Part shown: piece by piece, positions 48,714-59,014 of the stretch | How the letters are laid out: each line of letters begins with the position of its first letter | How positions within the stretch are numbered: the first letter of the stretch is position 1 | Assembly: GCF_000766145.1 (NCBI RefSeq) | Contig: NZ_JNFB01000040.1 | Coordinates: forward strand, 62,001 to 126,000 | Origin: Paenilisteria newyorkensis | Lineage (GTDB): Bacteria; Bacillota; Bacilli; Lactobacillales; Listeriaceae | DNA: 64,000 nt | Direction: 5' to 3' | Position numbers and translations under genes: made by a program | Notes under the pieces: generated by a model | Seen by the model: only the letters and a program-made list of their open reading frames with translations | Database searches by the model: none | What the model was told of the DNA's origin: nothing

Positions 48714-49809
48714 ACTCCGCGAAAGCCTAGTCGTCATCATCTGCCTACTATCCATGATTAGCTGCCTAGCAATTTTCATGGCCCAACAAACCAATCAATA
48801 CGACGCCAACTTCTTCCGCATGCAAGTGATTTTCATCATCGCTGGCTTCGTCGCCGTATTTCTCCTATCAAAACTCGACATGACCTTCGTCCGCGCCAAC
48901 ATTCTCTGGGTATACTTCGCCATGCTCATCCTGCTCGCCGGTATCCTCATTCCAAACCCACTCGTATCAAAAATTAATGGCGCGACACGTTGGTATCAGC
49001 TAGCCGGATTCTCCCTACAACCATCAGAAATCGCCAAATCGATGTTCATCGTCGTCATCGCCCATTTTGCGGCAACATACGAACGCGTCATTTGGAAGCA
49101 GCTACTCATCACGTGGTCGCTCGCCGGCGTTGTTCTCCTTTTAATCATGAAACAGCCCGATCTCGGCACAACCATCGTCTACTTCGTCAGCGCCTTCACG
49201 ATCAGCATCCTAGCCCTAAAATCCAGCAAACTCATCATCACGATCCTAACATCACTCGTCGTCGCAGTAAGCGGTGGCCTCTATCTCGTCGTCTACCACG
49301 TCCACCTACTCGAAAAAATCGGCTTCAAAAGCTACCAATTCCGGCGCATCAACACGTGGCTCGACCCAGCAAGCGATCCCAATTCCTTCTACCAAGTCGA
49401 CCGCTCCCTAAAAGCAATCGGCTCCGGAACCATGTCTGGCAGCAACTCACCATCCGTCTACATCCCAGAAAGCCACACCGACATGATTTTCAGCACCATC
49501 GGCAACCAATTCGGCTTCATCGGCGCCAGTTTCCTGCTCATCTTGTTCATGCTCTTCATCCACCAACTCATCATCGCCGCACTACACATGAAAAGCAGTT
49601 TTTCCACATATGTCATCGCCGGTTTTGCCATGATGTTCGCCTTCAATATTTTCGAAAACATCGCGATGACCATTGGCCTCATGCCCCTAACCGGGATTCC
49701 ACTGCCATTCATCAGTTACGGCGGCAGCTCGACACTCGGCAACATGATCGCGCTCGGCGTCATTCTCGCCGTCATCAAATGCGACGACACCAGCCTACGC
49801 CGAGCCTAG
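48697..49809 (+). CDS. SEDS-family peptidoglycan polymerase, RodA3-like
   Basis: A 370 aa membrane protein with the SEDS signatures NGATRWYQLAGFSLQPSEIAK, SLKAIGSGTMSGS, YIPESHTDMIFSTIGNQFG and GIPLPFISYGGSS. It starts inside the end of the preceding gene (17-bp overlap) behind AGAAGGA, so both are translated together. It matches the position of L. monocytogenes lmo2687 (RodA3). It probably polymerises side-wall peptidoglycan under stress, paired with an unlinked class B PBP. Confidence 0.9.
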   Translation: MQTNNRLRESLVVIICLLSMISCLAIFMAQQTNQYDANFFRMQVIFIIAGFVAVFLLSKLDMTFVRANILWVYFAMLILLAGILIPNPLVSKINGATRWYQLAGFSLQPSEIAKSMFIVVIAHFAATYERVIWKQLLITWSLAGVVLLLIMKQPDLGTTIVYFVSAFTISILALKSSKLIITILTSLVVAVSGGLYLVVYHVHLLEKIGFKSYQFRRINTWLDPASDPNSFYQVDRSLKAIGSGTMSGSNSPSVYIPESHTDMIFSTIGNQFGFIGASFLLILFMLFIHQLIIAALHMKSSFSTYVIAGFAMMFAFNIFENIAMTIGLMPLTGIPLPFISYGGSSTLGNMIALGVILAVIKCDDTSLRRA

Positions 49810-49812
49810 CAA

Positions 49813-51129
49813 TCAGTCCGAAATCGTCTTTTTCTCCTCATCCGGAATTTTTTCAATGCGCCCTAAGAACACCGTAATCGATAAAATTCCAACCAGCATC
49901 ACGACGCCCGCCACAACAAAAGCAATCGCGAAACTTCCCGTCGCACCAACGATAAACCCAGTTACAATCGGAGCAGCAATCGCCGTCAAATTCCCAATAA
50001 AGTTCATAAAACCGCCCACAGTCCCAACCGAACCATTCGGCGCTAGAATCGACGGCATCGACCAGTTAATCGTAGACGCGATACAAATTCCCGACACCGC
50101 AATGCTAAAATAAATAATCGCCGTCTGCGTGTCCTTCGTCGTTGCAGCTCCAATCACCGCAAGCCCAAGCAACATGCCAATCGTCAAAAATAACTTCCGA
50201 ACCTTCGACGGATCAAATCCCCGCTTAATCAGAAAATCAACGAACAGCCCACCAATCAAGACACTAGACAACGCACCACAAGCCCACGGAATCGCCGTAT
50301 ACAGTCCCGATTTCATAATATCCAAATGAAGTTCCCGCATCAAATAATTCGGCAACCACGTCAAGAACAAGAAGAACGAATAATTATACGCCGCCGCACC
50401 GATCGCCAATGCCCACAACTTCCGCTGCTTCATCAAATATACCAAGCGACTCCCCTCACCAGGCGCGACCTGCTTTTGCACATCACCCGACTGAATATAA
50501 TCCAGTTCCTCCTTCGAAAGCCGCGGATGCTCCTCAGGGTCCCGATACAACATCCAAAACCAAACACAGTACACAATACTAATCAGCGCCGTCACAAGAA
50601 AAGCCTCACGCCAGCCCCATTTTGCAATAATAAAAGCCACCATTGGCACACCAATCACATTCGACAACTTCGAAGACATATCAAACATCGCCGTCGCAAA
50701 TCCACGTTCCTTCAGAGGAAACCAGTATCCCGTCGCCTTCGAAGCCGCACTAAACGCCGGAGCCTCCGCCACACCTAGCGATAATCTCAAAATAAATAAT
50801 GGCAATAATCCACTAATAAAAGCCGTCAATCCCGTCGCAAAAACCCAGACAATCGAGCAAACCCGATTCAGCCATTTCACACCAATCCGGTCCAGCACAA
50901 CCCCCATCGGAATCTGCATCAACGCATACGTCCAAGAAAAAGACGACAACAAAATACCGAACATCGCCGGCGAAATACTCAGTTCATCCATCAAAACCTG
51001 CCCAGCAACCGTCAAATTAATCCGATCAAAATAGTTCACCAAACAGCCAAATCCAAGTAATAAGCCGATCCAATATCTAAATTTTTTCTTTGTTGTGATA
51101 ACTTTGCCGAGTTCTATCTGCTTCTCCAT
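49813..51129 (-). CDS. MFS anion:cation symporter (ACS family)
   Basis: A 438 aa protein with 12 membrane helices. CLVNYFDRINLTVAGQVL in the first helix and GVVLDRIGVKW in the 2-3 loop are typical of the ACS family, which includes galactonate, glucarate and 4-hydroxyphenylacetate carriers. The ATG at 51129 has GGGAGGG upstream; earlier in-frame starts lack one. It is the last gene of an aroE-aroD-MFS set, so quinate, shikimate or a related acid is a reasonable substrate. This is inference from context. Confidence 0.85.
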   Translation of the reverse strand: MEKQIELGKVITTKKKFRYWIGLLLGFGCLVNYFDRINLTVAGQVLMDELSISPAMFGILLSSFSWTYALMQIPMGVVLDRIGVKWLNRVCSIVWVFATGLTAFISGLLPLFILRLSLGVAEAPAFSAASKATGYWFPLKERGFATAMFDMSSKLSNVIGVPMVAFIIAKWGWREAFLVTALISIVYCVWFWMLYRDPEEHPRLSKEELDYIQSGDVQKQVAPGEGSRLVYLMKQRKLWALAIGAAAYNYSFFLFLTWLPNYLMRELHLDIMKSGLYTAIPWACGALSSVLIGGLFVDFLIKRGFDPSKVRKLFLTIGMLLGLAVIGAATTKDTQTAIIYFSIAVSGICIASTINWSMPSILAPNGSVGTVGGFMNFIGNLTAIAAPIVTGFIVGATGSFAIAFVVAGVVMLVGILSITVFLGRIEKIPDEEKKTISD

Positions 51130-51201
51130 CCTTTTCCCTCCCAGTCTCACTAATGAAGCCAAACCTCTCAAGAAAAAAGCCATTTTCCCAAGAGGCACTA
51201 G

Positions 51202-51969
51202 TCATCCATTCACGCTTTTATGCAACAACGTCAACACTCGGCGCAACTCATCCACAGGAACCTGTCCAGGCGCAGAAACCTTTTTCGCCGCTCCAAACGT
51301 CAACGCCGAGCCAAAAATCTCTCCAGCCAAACGCGAAATAACACCCGTTCCCGCCATCGACATCGTGATAATCGGACGATCCGCATATTTTTCACGCATC
51401 GTATTCGTCGCACTAAGCAACGTCAACACATCCGCCACCGATTGCGGCATCACCGCCATTTTAGGCAAATCTGCGCCCATTTCTTGCATCTTCACAAGCC
51501 GCGCCACAATCTCATCCTCACTCGGCGTCTTCTCGAAATCATGATTCGACATAATCACCTTCGCACCCGCTTGATGCACCACCGCCACAAGTTCCGCCAC
51601 TTCCTTGTCCCCCGTAAACAGCTCCACATCCACGATATCCGCCATGCCAGTCGCCGCAATTTCCCGATTCAGCGCCACATAACTCGCCACCGGAAAATCA
51701 CGCTCACCGCCCTCTTTCGCACTCCGAAACGTAAAAATCAGCGGTATCTCCCGCAAAATCCCACGAATCTCCTGCAAAGTCACCTTCACTTTCTCCGTAT
51801 CCGCGACGTCTTCATAAAAATCCACACGCCATTCCACGACATCCAGATCAAGATCCACCAACATCCGCGCTTCCTCGATCAATTGCGCCGCCGTCTCACC
51901 GACCATAGGCACACAAATACTAGGCGCACCCTCACCGATCACGACATCTCTCACCGAAACAGTCCTCAT
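51202..51969 (-). CDS. aroD: Type I 3-dehydroquinate dehydratase
   Basis: A 255 aa protein of usual type I length. The sequence holds VEWRVDFYEDV, the catalytic His in SNHDFEKTP, and the Schiff-base Lys in LPKMAVMPQS. It interconverts 3-dehydroquinate and 3-dehydroshikimate. The ATG at 51969 follows GGGGGAG; the longer TTG start at 51987 reads through that site. It follows the aroE-like gene by 14 bp. In E. coli, ydiB-aroD is a comparable pair. A catabolic or biosynthetic role are both possible. Confidence 0.93.
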   Translation of the reverse strand: MRTVSVRDVVIGEGAPSICVPMVGETAAQLIEEARMLVDLDLDVVEWRVDFYEDVADTEKVKVTLQEIRGILREIPLIFTFRSAKEGGERDFPVASYVALNREIAATGMADIVDVELFTGDKEVAELVAVVHQAGAKVIMSNHDFEKTPSEDEIVARLVKMQEMGADLPKMAVMPQSVADVLTLLSATNTMREKYADRPIITMSMAGTGVISRLAGEIFGSALTFGAAKKVSAPGQVPVDELRRVLTLLHKSVNG

Positions 51970-51983
51970 CTCCGCTCCCCCTT

Positions 51984-52847
51984 TCAAAAAAGTAACGCCT
52001 TGATATCCTCAACCGGCATATCTTCCCCAGTCCAAATTTCAAAAGCCTTCGCACCCTGCCACAGCATCATTCCAAGGCCATTTACCGTCGTGCACCCAAC
52101 CTCATCCGCCATTTCCAACAAACGCGTCTTTGCAGGCACATACACAACATCCGACACAATCAAACCAGGACGCAAGTAAGACACATCCGGCACAACACTC
52201 TGCCCAACAAGCGGCTTCATCCCAACCGAGGTCGCATTAACAAAAATAGCACTGCTCGCCATTTCGCTCCGTAGGGATTCCAAATCAGCCAAATCAAACA
52301 ACTGCGCCTTACAATCCGTTTTCGAATTAATATCACGCACCATCCGCTCTCCCCGCTCGTAAAACTCGTCCTTCCTATTAAAAATCGAGATTTCCCTCAC
52401 ACCATCAAGCGCAGCCTGAATACAAATCGCCGTTGCAGCACCACCAGCACCCGCAATCGTCATTTTTTCCCCAATAATATCAATCTTAGCTTCCGCGAGA
52501 GCCCGCATATACCCCGTTCCATCCGTAATATGCCCCGTCAAAACGCCATCATCATTCACAACCGTGTTCACCGCGCCCGCAAGTTCCGCCGCCGGAGACA
52601 ACTTATCCAAATGCTGCTTCACCAACACCTTATTCGGCATCGTCACATTACAACCACGAATTCCCATAGCCCGAAACCCCTGCACCACATCCGCTAACTG
52701 CTCCGTCCCAACATCAAAAGCCAAGTAAACATAATCCAATCCCAATTTCGCAAATGCCTCATTATGCATTTTTGGTGATAAACTATGAGAAATCGGCGTA
52801 CCCAATAACCCAATCAACTGCGTCTTCCCAGAAATTCGCTCCGTCAT
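51984..52847 (-). CDS. aroE: Shikimate/quinate dehydrogenase (AroE/YdiB family)
   Basis: A 287 aa protein starting MTERISGKTQLIGLLGTPIS at 52847, with AAGGGTG upstream. The substrate motif SHSLSPKMHNEAF, the catalytic NVTMPNKVLVKQHLD and a nucleotide-binding GAGGAATAI are all present. The cofactor loop FNRKDEFYERGERMVRDIN is longer than in typical AroE and resembles YdiB-like enzymes that take NAD(P) and act on quinate and shikimate. The operon with aroD and an organic-acid carrier supports a role in quinate or shikimate use, though this is not proven. Confidence 0.9.
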   Translation of the reverse strand: MTERISGKTQLIGLLGTPISHSLSPKMHNEAFAKLGLDYVYLAFDVGTEQLADVVQGFRAMGIRGCNVTMPNKVLVKQHLDKLSPAAELAGAVNTVVNDDGVLTGHITDGTGYMRALAEAKIDIIGEKMTIAGAGGAATAICIQAALDGVREISIFNRKDEFYERGERMVRDINSKTDCKAQLFDLADLESLRSEMASSAIFVNATSVGMKPLVGQSVVPDVSYLRPGLIVSDVVYVPAKTRLLEMADEVGCTTVNGLGMMLWQGAKAFEIWTGEDMPVEDIKALLF

Positions 52848-52866
52848 ACTAAAAACACCCTTCCCT

Positions 52867-52894
52867 ATTATGTATACTATTCCTTTGTCAGCAA
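52867..52894 (-). promoter_or_regulatory. Promoter of the aroE-aroD-MFS operon
   Basis: On the minus strand TTGCTG (52889-52894) and CATAAT (52867-52872) with a 16-bp spacer, 20 bp upstream of the aroE start. Confidence 0.6.
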
Positions 52895-53018
52895 AATCAG
52901 TATATTCATCCAACTCTACAATCATACCAGAAACAGCATCCCTTTTTCCAGTCACTTTATCCAGTTTTCGTCCTATAAATCATTATATCCGACTACTGTC
53001 ATTTAAACAAGAACGCAC

Positions 53019-53056
53019 AAAAAAGACCTATCAGCTTAGCGCCGATAAGTCTTTTT
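53019..53056. terminator. Terminator hairpin between ribosomal operon and aroE operon
   Basis: AAAAAGAC-TATC and GATA-GTCTTTTT arms with T runs on both sides; a second barrier behind the rplQ terminator. Confidence 0.8.
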
Positions 53057-53100
53057 CGCATATGTAAGATCGTGAATAAGGGTCTCCCCTTGATTCACAA

Positions 53101-53147
53101 CAAAAAAAAGCCTGCGCTTCTCTCCACACCTTTTGCGAGAGAGAAGA
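53101..53147 (-). terminator. Terminator of the ribosomal protein operon
   Basis: CTTCTCTC (minus-strand arm from 53139-53146) pairs with GAGAGAAG (53117-53124); after CGCAGGC a run of eight or more T residues follows. It lies about 65 bp past the rplQ stop. Confidence 0.75.
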
Positions 53148-53213
53148 CACACAGAGCTAGACAAAGACGGCGAACCGCTCTATCATAACACTCCACTTGC
53201 TTTAACACATGCA

Positions 53214-53621
53214 TTATACTAATTCAATGATAACCATTGGTGCGCCATCACCGCGACGAGGACCTTTTTTCATGATACGAGTGTATCCGCCTTGACGTTC
53301 CGCGTAACGTGGAGCAACATCATCAAATAATTTTTGTAAAGCGTAAACTGGACGATTTTTTGTCACAGTGTTACCATCTTTATCTTTCACTTCTTTTTGT
53401 ACCACGTTAACAACTTCGTGGCGAACAAAAGCAGCTGCTTGACGACGAGAATGCAAGTCTCCTTTTTTACCAGAAGTGATCAATTTTTCAACGACAGAAC
53501 GAATCTCTTTAGCTTTCGCTTCAGTTGTTTCGATACGTTCGAAAACGATTAAATCAGTCGCTAGATCACGTAGCAATGCTTTACGTTGCGATTTAGTACG
53601 ACCTAATTTTCTGTAACCCAT
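53214..53621 (-). CDS. rplQ: 50S ribosomal protein L17
   Basis: A 135 aa protein: [20 protein letters not shown] at the start, then [17 protein letters not shown] and the C-terminal [23 protein letters not shown] that defines bL17. It binds 23S rRNA near the exit tunnel side of the 50S. It is the last gene of the long ribosomal operon, 27 bp after rpoA, as usual. A terminator region follows. Confidence 0.98.
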   Translation of the reverse strand: MGYRKLGRTKSQRKALLRDLATDLIVFERIETTEAKAKEIRSVVEKLITSGKKGDLHSRRQAAAFVRHEVVNVVQKEVKDKDGNTVTKNRPVYALQKLFDDVAPRYAERQGGYTRIMKKGPRRGDGAPMVIIELV

Positions 53622-53648
53622 GGATTTCCCTCCTTCACAAAGTAAAAA

Positions 53649-54593
53649 TTAATTTTCGTTTCGTAAACCTAAGCCAAGATCAGACAGTTTCACTTTTACT
53701 TCTTCTAAAGATTTACGACCCAAGTTACGAACTTTCATCATATCATCCTCAGATTTGTCAGCTAATTCCTGTACTGTATTGATTCCAGCGCGTTTCAAAC
53801 AGTTGTAAGAACGAACAGATAAGTCCAATTCTTCAATTGTCATCTCAAGCACTTTCTCTTTATGGCTTTCTTCTTTTTCAATCATGATTTCCGCTTTTTG
53901 GGCTTCATCCGTTAAATCAACAAAAATATTCAAATGCTCTGTAAGAATTTTTGCTCCCAAGGAAACAGCTTCTTCAGGGCTAATACTTCCATCCGTTAAA
54001 ACGTCAAAAGTTAGCTTATCATAATTTGTGGATTGTCCAACACGTGTTGTTTCCACTTGATAGTTAACACGGATAACCGGGCTAAAAATCGAATCAACTG
54101 GCAACACACCGATTGGCATATTCTCACGTTTGTTTTGATCCGCAGGTGTATAACCACGACCACGCGCCGCATTCAAGCGAACATGGAATTTCGCGTTATC
54201 ACTAAGTGTACAAATATGAAGATCTGGATTCAGAATCTCAACATCGCTATCATAGTTAATATCGCCGGCAGTTACTACCCCAGGACCTTGCATATCAATT
54301 TCCAAAGTTTTGTCATCTTCGGCATACACTTTAAGCGCAAGTTTCTTGATATTCAAAATCATGCTTGTTACATCTTCTACTACACCTTCGATTACAGAAA
54401 ACTCATGTAACGCTCCATCGATTTGGATAGATGTCACTGCAGCACCAGGAAGAGAAGATAACAGAATACGACGTAAGGAGTTACCCAAAGTTGTACCATA
54501 TCCACGCTCTAGTGGCTCTACAACAAACTTTCCATACTTGGCATCATCGCTGATCTCAATCGTCTCGATTTTCGGTTTTTCAATTTCGATCAT
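53649..54593 (-). CDS. rpoA: RNA polymerase alpha subunit
   Basis: A 314 aa protein. The N-terminal assembly domain (about 1-230) has [27 protein letters not shown] linker is followed by the C-terminal DNA/activator-binding domain (about 245-314; [19 protein letters not shown] and [14 protein letters not shown]). It dimerises to start RNA polymerase assembly. Position between rpsK and rplQ is the standard alpha-operon order. AAGGAGG precedes the ATG. Confidence 0.98.
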   Translation of the reverse strand: MIEIEKPKIETIEISDDAKYGKFVVEPLERGYGTTLGNSLRRILLSSLPGAAVTSIQIDGALHEFSVIEGVVEDVTSMILNIKKLALKVYAEDDKTLEIDMQGPGVVTAGDINYDSDVEILNPDLHICTLSDNAKFHVRLNAARGRGYTPADQNKRENMPIGVLPVDSIFSPVIRVNYQVETTRVGQSTNYDKLTFDVLTDGSISPEEAVSLGAKILTEHLNIFVDLTDEAQKAEIMIEKEESHKEKVLEMTIEELDLSVRSYNCLKRAGINTVQELADKSEDDMMKVRNLGRKSLEEVKVKLSDLGLGLRNEN

Positions 54594-54687
54594 TCAAATT
54601 TACCCTCCTTCAAAACGTCTCTTTGGCTAAGATCCTTATGAAGAATCTCGTGACAATAGTTCAAAGTTGCGAACAAAATACGACTAC

Positions 54688-55077
54688 TTAGACACGACGA
54701 CGTTTTGGAGGACGACATCCGTTATGAGGAACTGGAGTCACATCTTTAATAGCAGTTACATCAAGACCTGCCGCTTGAAGAGCACGAATTGCTGCTTCAC
54801 GTCCTGAACCTGGTCCTTTAACTGTTACTTCCAAAGTTTTCAAACCATGTTCTTGTGCAGCTTTTGCACACGTTTCAGCCGCTAATTGCGCTGCGAAAGG
54901 TGTTGATTTACGAGCGCCTTTAAAGCCTAAAGCTCCAGCACTTGACCATGCTACTGCATTACCGTGCATGTCAGTAATCGTTACAATTGTATTATTGAAT
55001 GTAGAACGAATGTGTGCAATACCAGCTTCGATATTCTTTTTCACACGACGTTTACGAGTATTAGTTTTACGTACCAT
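54688..55077 (-). CDS. rpsK: 30S ribosomal protein S11
   Basis: A 129 aa uS11 protein: [29 protein letters not shown] and the terminal [18 protein letters not shown] are diagnostic. It sits on the 30S platform near the Shine-Dalgarno helix and mRNA exit. It lies 30 bp after rpsM and 94 bp before rpoA. Confidence 0.98.
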   Translation of the reverse strand: MVRKTNTRKRRVKKNIEAGIAHIRSTFNNTIVTITDMHGNAVAWSSAGALGFKGARKSTPFAAQLAAETCAKAAQEHGLKTLEVTVKGPGSGREAAIRALQAAGLDVTAIKDVTPVPHNGCRPPKRRRV

Positions 55078-55107
55078 TCACAAACTACCTCCTTTACTTA
55101 CTAATAA

Positions 55108-55473
55108 TTATTTCTTCTTACCTGCGACCGTTTTTAATGGGCCTTTACGAGTACGTGCGTTGTTCTTCGTGTTTTGTCCACGAACTGGTAGACCACGACG
55201 ATGACGCATGCCACGATAAGAACCGATTTCGATCAAACGTTTGATATTCAAGTTCACTTCACGACGAAGATCACCCTCAACCTTAATTTTGTCAACTAGT
55301 TCACGGATTTTACCAAGTTCTTCTTCAGTTAAATCACGAGTACGAGTATTTTCAGAAACACCTGCTTCTTTTAATACATCTTTAGCCGTTTGGTTACCGA
55401 TACCATAGATGTAAGTCAAAGATATTACGATACGCTTTTCGCGCGGAACATCAACACCTGCAATACGTGCCAT
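55108..55473 (-). CDS. rpsM: 30S ribosomal protein S13
   Basis: A 121 aa uS13 protein: [21 protein letters not shown], the helix-two-turn-helix [16 protein letters not shown], and the basic end [23 protein letters not shown]. It sits in the 30S head and contacts the 50S and P-site tRNA. Preceded by rpmJ with 18 bp between. Confidence 0.98.
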   Translation of the reverse strand: MARIAGVDVPREKRIVISLTYIYGIGNQTAKDVLKEAGVSENTRTRDLTEEELGKIRELVDKIKVEGDLRREVNLNIKRLIEIGSYRGMRHRRGLPVRGQNTKNNARTRKGPLKTVAGKKK

Positions 55474-55491
55474 TTATAAAAGCACCTCCTC

Positions 55492-55623
<132 letters not shown>

Positions 55624-55706
55624 TTACTAGAGAAAATGTCTCTATAAACCGATTAAAACATAGCTGGCGAACCAGACCGGTATATAATTTCATTTCCGAT
55701 AATTTC

Positions 55707-55925
55707 TTATTTAAAACGGTAAGTGATTCTGCCACGTGTCAAGTCATACGGGGAAAGCTCCACCGTTACTTTATCACCTGGTAAAATACGAATATAGTGC
55801 ATACGGATTTTGCCAGAAACTGTAGCTAAAACAGTATGACCATTTTCTAGTACAACTTTGAACATCGCGTTAGGCAATGTGTCTTCCACTGTACCTTCCA
55901 CTTCGATTACATCTTCTTTTGCCAT
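55707..55925 (-). CDS. infA: Translation initiation factor IF-1
   Basis: A 72 aa protein: [30 protein letters not shown], then [30 protein letters not shown]. It is a single S1-like OB fold of standard length. It binds the A site of the 30S during initiation. It lies 102 bp upstream of rpmJ and 381 bp downstream of adk; an internal promoter in that gap probably drives it. Confidence 0.98.
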   Translation of the reverse strand: MAKEDVIEVEGTVEDTLPNAMFKVVLENGHTVLATVSGKIRMHYIRILPGDKVTVELSPYDLTRGRITYRFK

Positions 55926-56306
55926 AAGTTGCTACCTCCTTACTCTTTTAACTGGACCATTTACAGGTCTGCCATTTCTTTTCGCGTAAAATTTTATTAC
56001 ATGAAAAAACGCTAGACATACCAAAATCGTTCCCCACGACAAGGAATTAATTTTATACATCTTCAGACAATCGGTAAAAGTACGGTCCCGCAAAAATGGA
56101 AGTACAAGTGCATCTGGCTCGAGTTCGAACGCCTTCATATCACTATTTCCAGTAGCATTCCTATTTATCCAGATGATCTTCAGACAATCTCTCGTTCATC
56201 ATGTTTCGCATAGTTGTTACTCACTGCACTGCCAATTACCCATTATACTACAAAACAAAACATTTTGCACTACATAGGTACCGACTGTAAAATAAGCGAT
56301 GATTTC
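55926..56306 (-). other. Long adk-infA gap without a convincing gene
   Basis: In Bacillus this place holds map and a small KOW protein gene; neither is seen here. The only ORF (55932-56138, minus) has a weak ribosome site and no known family, so it is not called. A promoter at 56242-56270 suggests a separate transcript start for the alpha-operon genes. Confidence 0.55.
56242..56270 (-). promoter_or_regulatory. Internal promoter upstream of infA
   Basis: On the minus strand a perfect TATAAT (56242-56247) lies 17 bp from GTGCAA (56265-56270). The -10 is strong, the -35 weak. Confidence 0.6.
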
Positions 56307-57020
<714 letters not shown>

Positions 57021-58322
57021 TTATTTGATAAATCCTCGGTAATTTCGTTTCACAAGTTGTCCTTCTAATTGTTTTGTTGTATCAAGGGCTACCCCGATAA
57101 CAATCAGCAAGCTCGTACCACCAATGGCGATAGATTGCGGAAGATTGAATACAGCAGCTCCGATTGTAGGCATGATTGCAACTACAGAAAGGAAAAGCGC
57201 ACCAACAAAAGTTAAGCGGTAAAGCACACTAGTAAGATACTCTTGTGTTTCACGGCCAGGACGTTTACTTGGAATATAGCCACCTTGTTTCTTCAAGTTA
57301 TCTGCAACTTTCTCAGGATTCACTTGAATGAACGCATAGAAGTAAGTAAATGCGATGATCAAGGCCACGTACAGACACATACCAATCGGTTGCGTATAGT
57401 CAAAAATTTGTTTTAAGACTTTCACGACTTGGCTGGTTGAGTCAACGAAGGCAAAGCTCAAAATAGTTTGCGGTGTAATGATAAAGGCACTTGCAAAGAT
57501 TACCGGAATAACCCCAGCAGAGTTAAGTTTAAGCGGTAAATGCGTTGCTTGCGCTCCACCAGTTTTTGCACCAGCGACACGTTTTGAGTATTGAATTGGA
57601 ATCTTACGCAATGCTTGTTGGAAGTAAATAACGAGCACAATGATCGCTAAAACTGCCACGGCAATGGCGATAAGAATCAGAACGCGCATGAACAACTGAT
57701 CACCAGCGTCTTCAATTTGTGATACATAGAGAGAACGTATGCCATCCGGAATACGAGCCACGATACCAGCAAAGATAATAATGGAAATACCATTACCAAC
57801 GCCACTCACAGTAATTTGTTCACCTAACCACATCAGGAACATTGTACCAGTTGTAAGAACAACCGCAATTGCTAAGTATTGAGGGATAGAAGGATCAATA
57901 ATAAAGCCAGAACCCGCCAATCTATTGAAACCAAAAGCCATACCGAAAGCTTCGACAAGTCCTAGTCCAATAGTTAAATACCGCGTCAATTGGTTGGATT
58001 TCTTACGTCCCATCTCACCTTGTTTTGACCACTCAGTAAGTTTGGGCACAACATCCATTTGTAATAGTTGCACGATAATCGATGCGGTAATGTAAGGCAT
58101 AACACCCATCGCGAAGATAGAGAAGTTCTTCAGCGCACCACCATTGAAAGTATTCAGGAATCCTAAAATCCCTGTTTCCATCGATTTTTGAATTGTAGCT
58201 GCGTCCACTCCCGGTACCGGAATAAATGTTCCGATACGGAAAATGACTAGCATAGCTAACGTAAACATGATTTTCTTACGAATGTCTGCAACTCTGAAAA
58301 AATTGATCAACGTCGAAAACAT
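57021..58322 (-). CDS. secY: Preprotein translocase subunit SecY
   Basis: A 433 aa protein with ten membrane helices: [21 protein letters not shown], then the plug/lateral gate region (GVMPYITASIIVQLLQMDVVPKL) and the C-terminal EYLTSVLYRLTFVGALFLS. It forms the protein-conducting channel with SecE and SecG. Its ATG overlaps the rplO stop (TAATG), indicating translational coupling, standard for the spc operon. Confidence 0.98.
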   Translation of the reverse strand: MFSTLINFFRVADIRKKIMFTLAMLVIFRIGTFIPVPGVDAATIQKSMETGILGFLNTFNGGALKNFSIFAMGVMPYITASIIVQLLQMDVVPKLTEWSKQGEMGRKKSNQLTRYLTIGLGLVEAFGMAFGFNRLAGSGFIIDPSIPQYLAIAVVLTTGTMFLMWLGEQITVSGVGNGISIIIFAGIVARIPDGIRSLYVSQIEDAGDQLFMRVLILIAIAVAVLAIIVLVIYFQQALRKIPIQYSKRVAGAKTGGAQATHLPLKLNSAGVIPVIFASAFIITPQTILSFAFVDSTSQVVKVLKQIFDYTQPIGMCLYVALIIAFTYFYAFIQVNPEKVADNLKKQGGYIPSKRPGRETQEYLTSVLYRLTFVGALFLSVVAIMPTIGAAVFNLPQSIAIGGTSLLIVIGVALDTTKQLEGQLVKRNYRGFIK

Positions 58323-58762
58323 TAGATCACCTCAGTTTTTCCACCAGCAGCCTCGATAGCCTCTTTAGCAGCTGATGAGAATTTGTTAGCTTTCACTGTA
58401 AGTTTTTTCTCGATTGCGCCGTTAGACAAAATCTTAATTCCAGATTTTGCGTTACGAACGATACCTGTTTCAATTAATAATTCAGGTGTTACTTCTGTAC
58501 CTTCTTCAAAGCGATTTAAAACATCAATGTTCACAACAGCATACTCTTTGCGGTTGATGTTTGTAAAACCACGTTTTGGAATACGACGGAACAATGGTAA
58601 TTGTCCACCTTCAAAGCCTAGGCGTACACCGCCACCTGAACGTGCTTTTTGACCTTTGTGACCGCGTCCTGATGTCTTACCGTTACCAGAACTCATACCA
58701 CGACCAACACGATTACGCTCTTTACGAGAACCTTCTGCAGGTTTAAGTTCGTGAAGTTTCAT
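58322..58762 (-). CDS. rplO: 50S ribosomal protein L15
   Basis: A 146 aa uL15 protein starting [20 protein letters not shown] at 58762 (AGGAGGTG upstream). The Gly/Arg-rich [26 protein letters not shown] region threads into 23S rRNA. A globular C-terminus follows. It is directly coupled to secY. Confidence 0.98.
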   Translation of the reverse strand: MKLHELKPAEGSRKERNRVGRGMSSGNGKTSGRGHKGQKARSGGGVRLGFEGGQLPLFRRIPKRGFTNINRKEYAVVNIDVLNRFEEGTEVTPELLIETGIVRNAKSGIKILSNGAIEKKLTVKANKFSSAAKEAIEAAGGKTEVI

Positions 58763-58818
58763 GTCAAGCACCTCCTCCTAATTTATGATTTTATTCATTT
58801 AAAAATTGTAGTAATAGC

Positions 58819-58998
58819 TTAAACTTCTTTAACGTCCACTAAATGACTAACTTTAGTGATCATCCCACGAATTGCAGGATTATCTTCTTTTACAACAACA
58901 GAATTAGTTTTTCCCAAGCCTAGAGCTTGAACTGTTTTGCGTTGTGGTTGAGGGCGTCCGATTAAGCTACGTTTTAGAGTAATTTCTAATTTCGCCAT
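58819..58998 (-). CDS. rpmD: 50S ribosomal protein L30
   Basis: A 59 aa uL30 protein from the ATG at 58998: [20 protein letters not shown], then [14 protein letters not shown] and [17 protein letters not shown]. It has the usual bacterial length and lies between rpsE and rplO as in other Firmicutes. Confidence 0.97.
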
Positions 58999-59014
58999 AA
59001 CGTTTATTCCCTCC

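Noticed and set aside
48990-49877. 295-codon plus-strand ORF inside the RodA-like gene
   Set aside because: Frame-shifted shadow of the SEDS gene, Arg/His-rich, no domain.
51220-52179. 319-codon plus-strand ORF antisense to aroD/aroE
   Set aside because: Shadow frame with heavy Arg/His content; the minus-strand genes are strongly supported.
55932-56138. 68-codon minus-strand ORF between adk and infA
   Set aside because: Weak ribosome site and no known family; kept only as a note in the intergenic entry.
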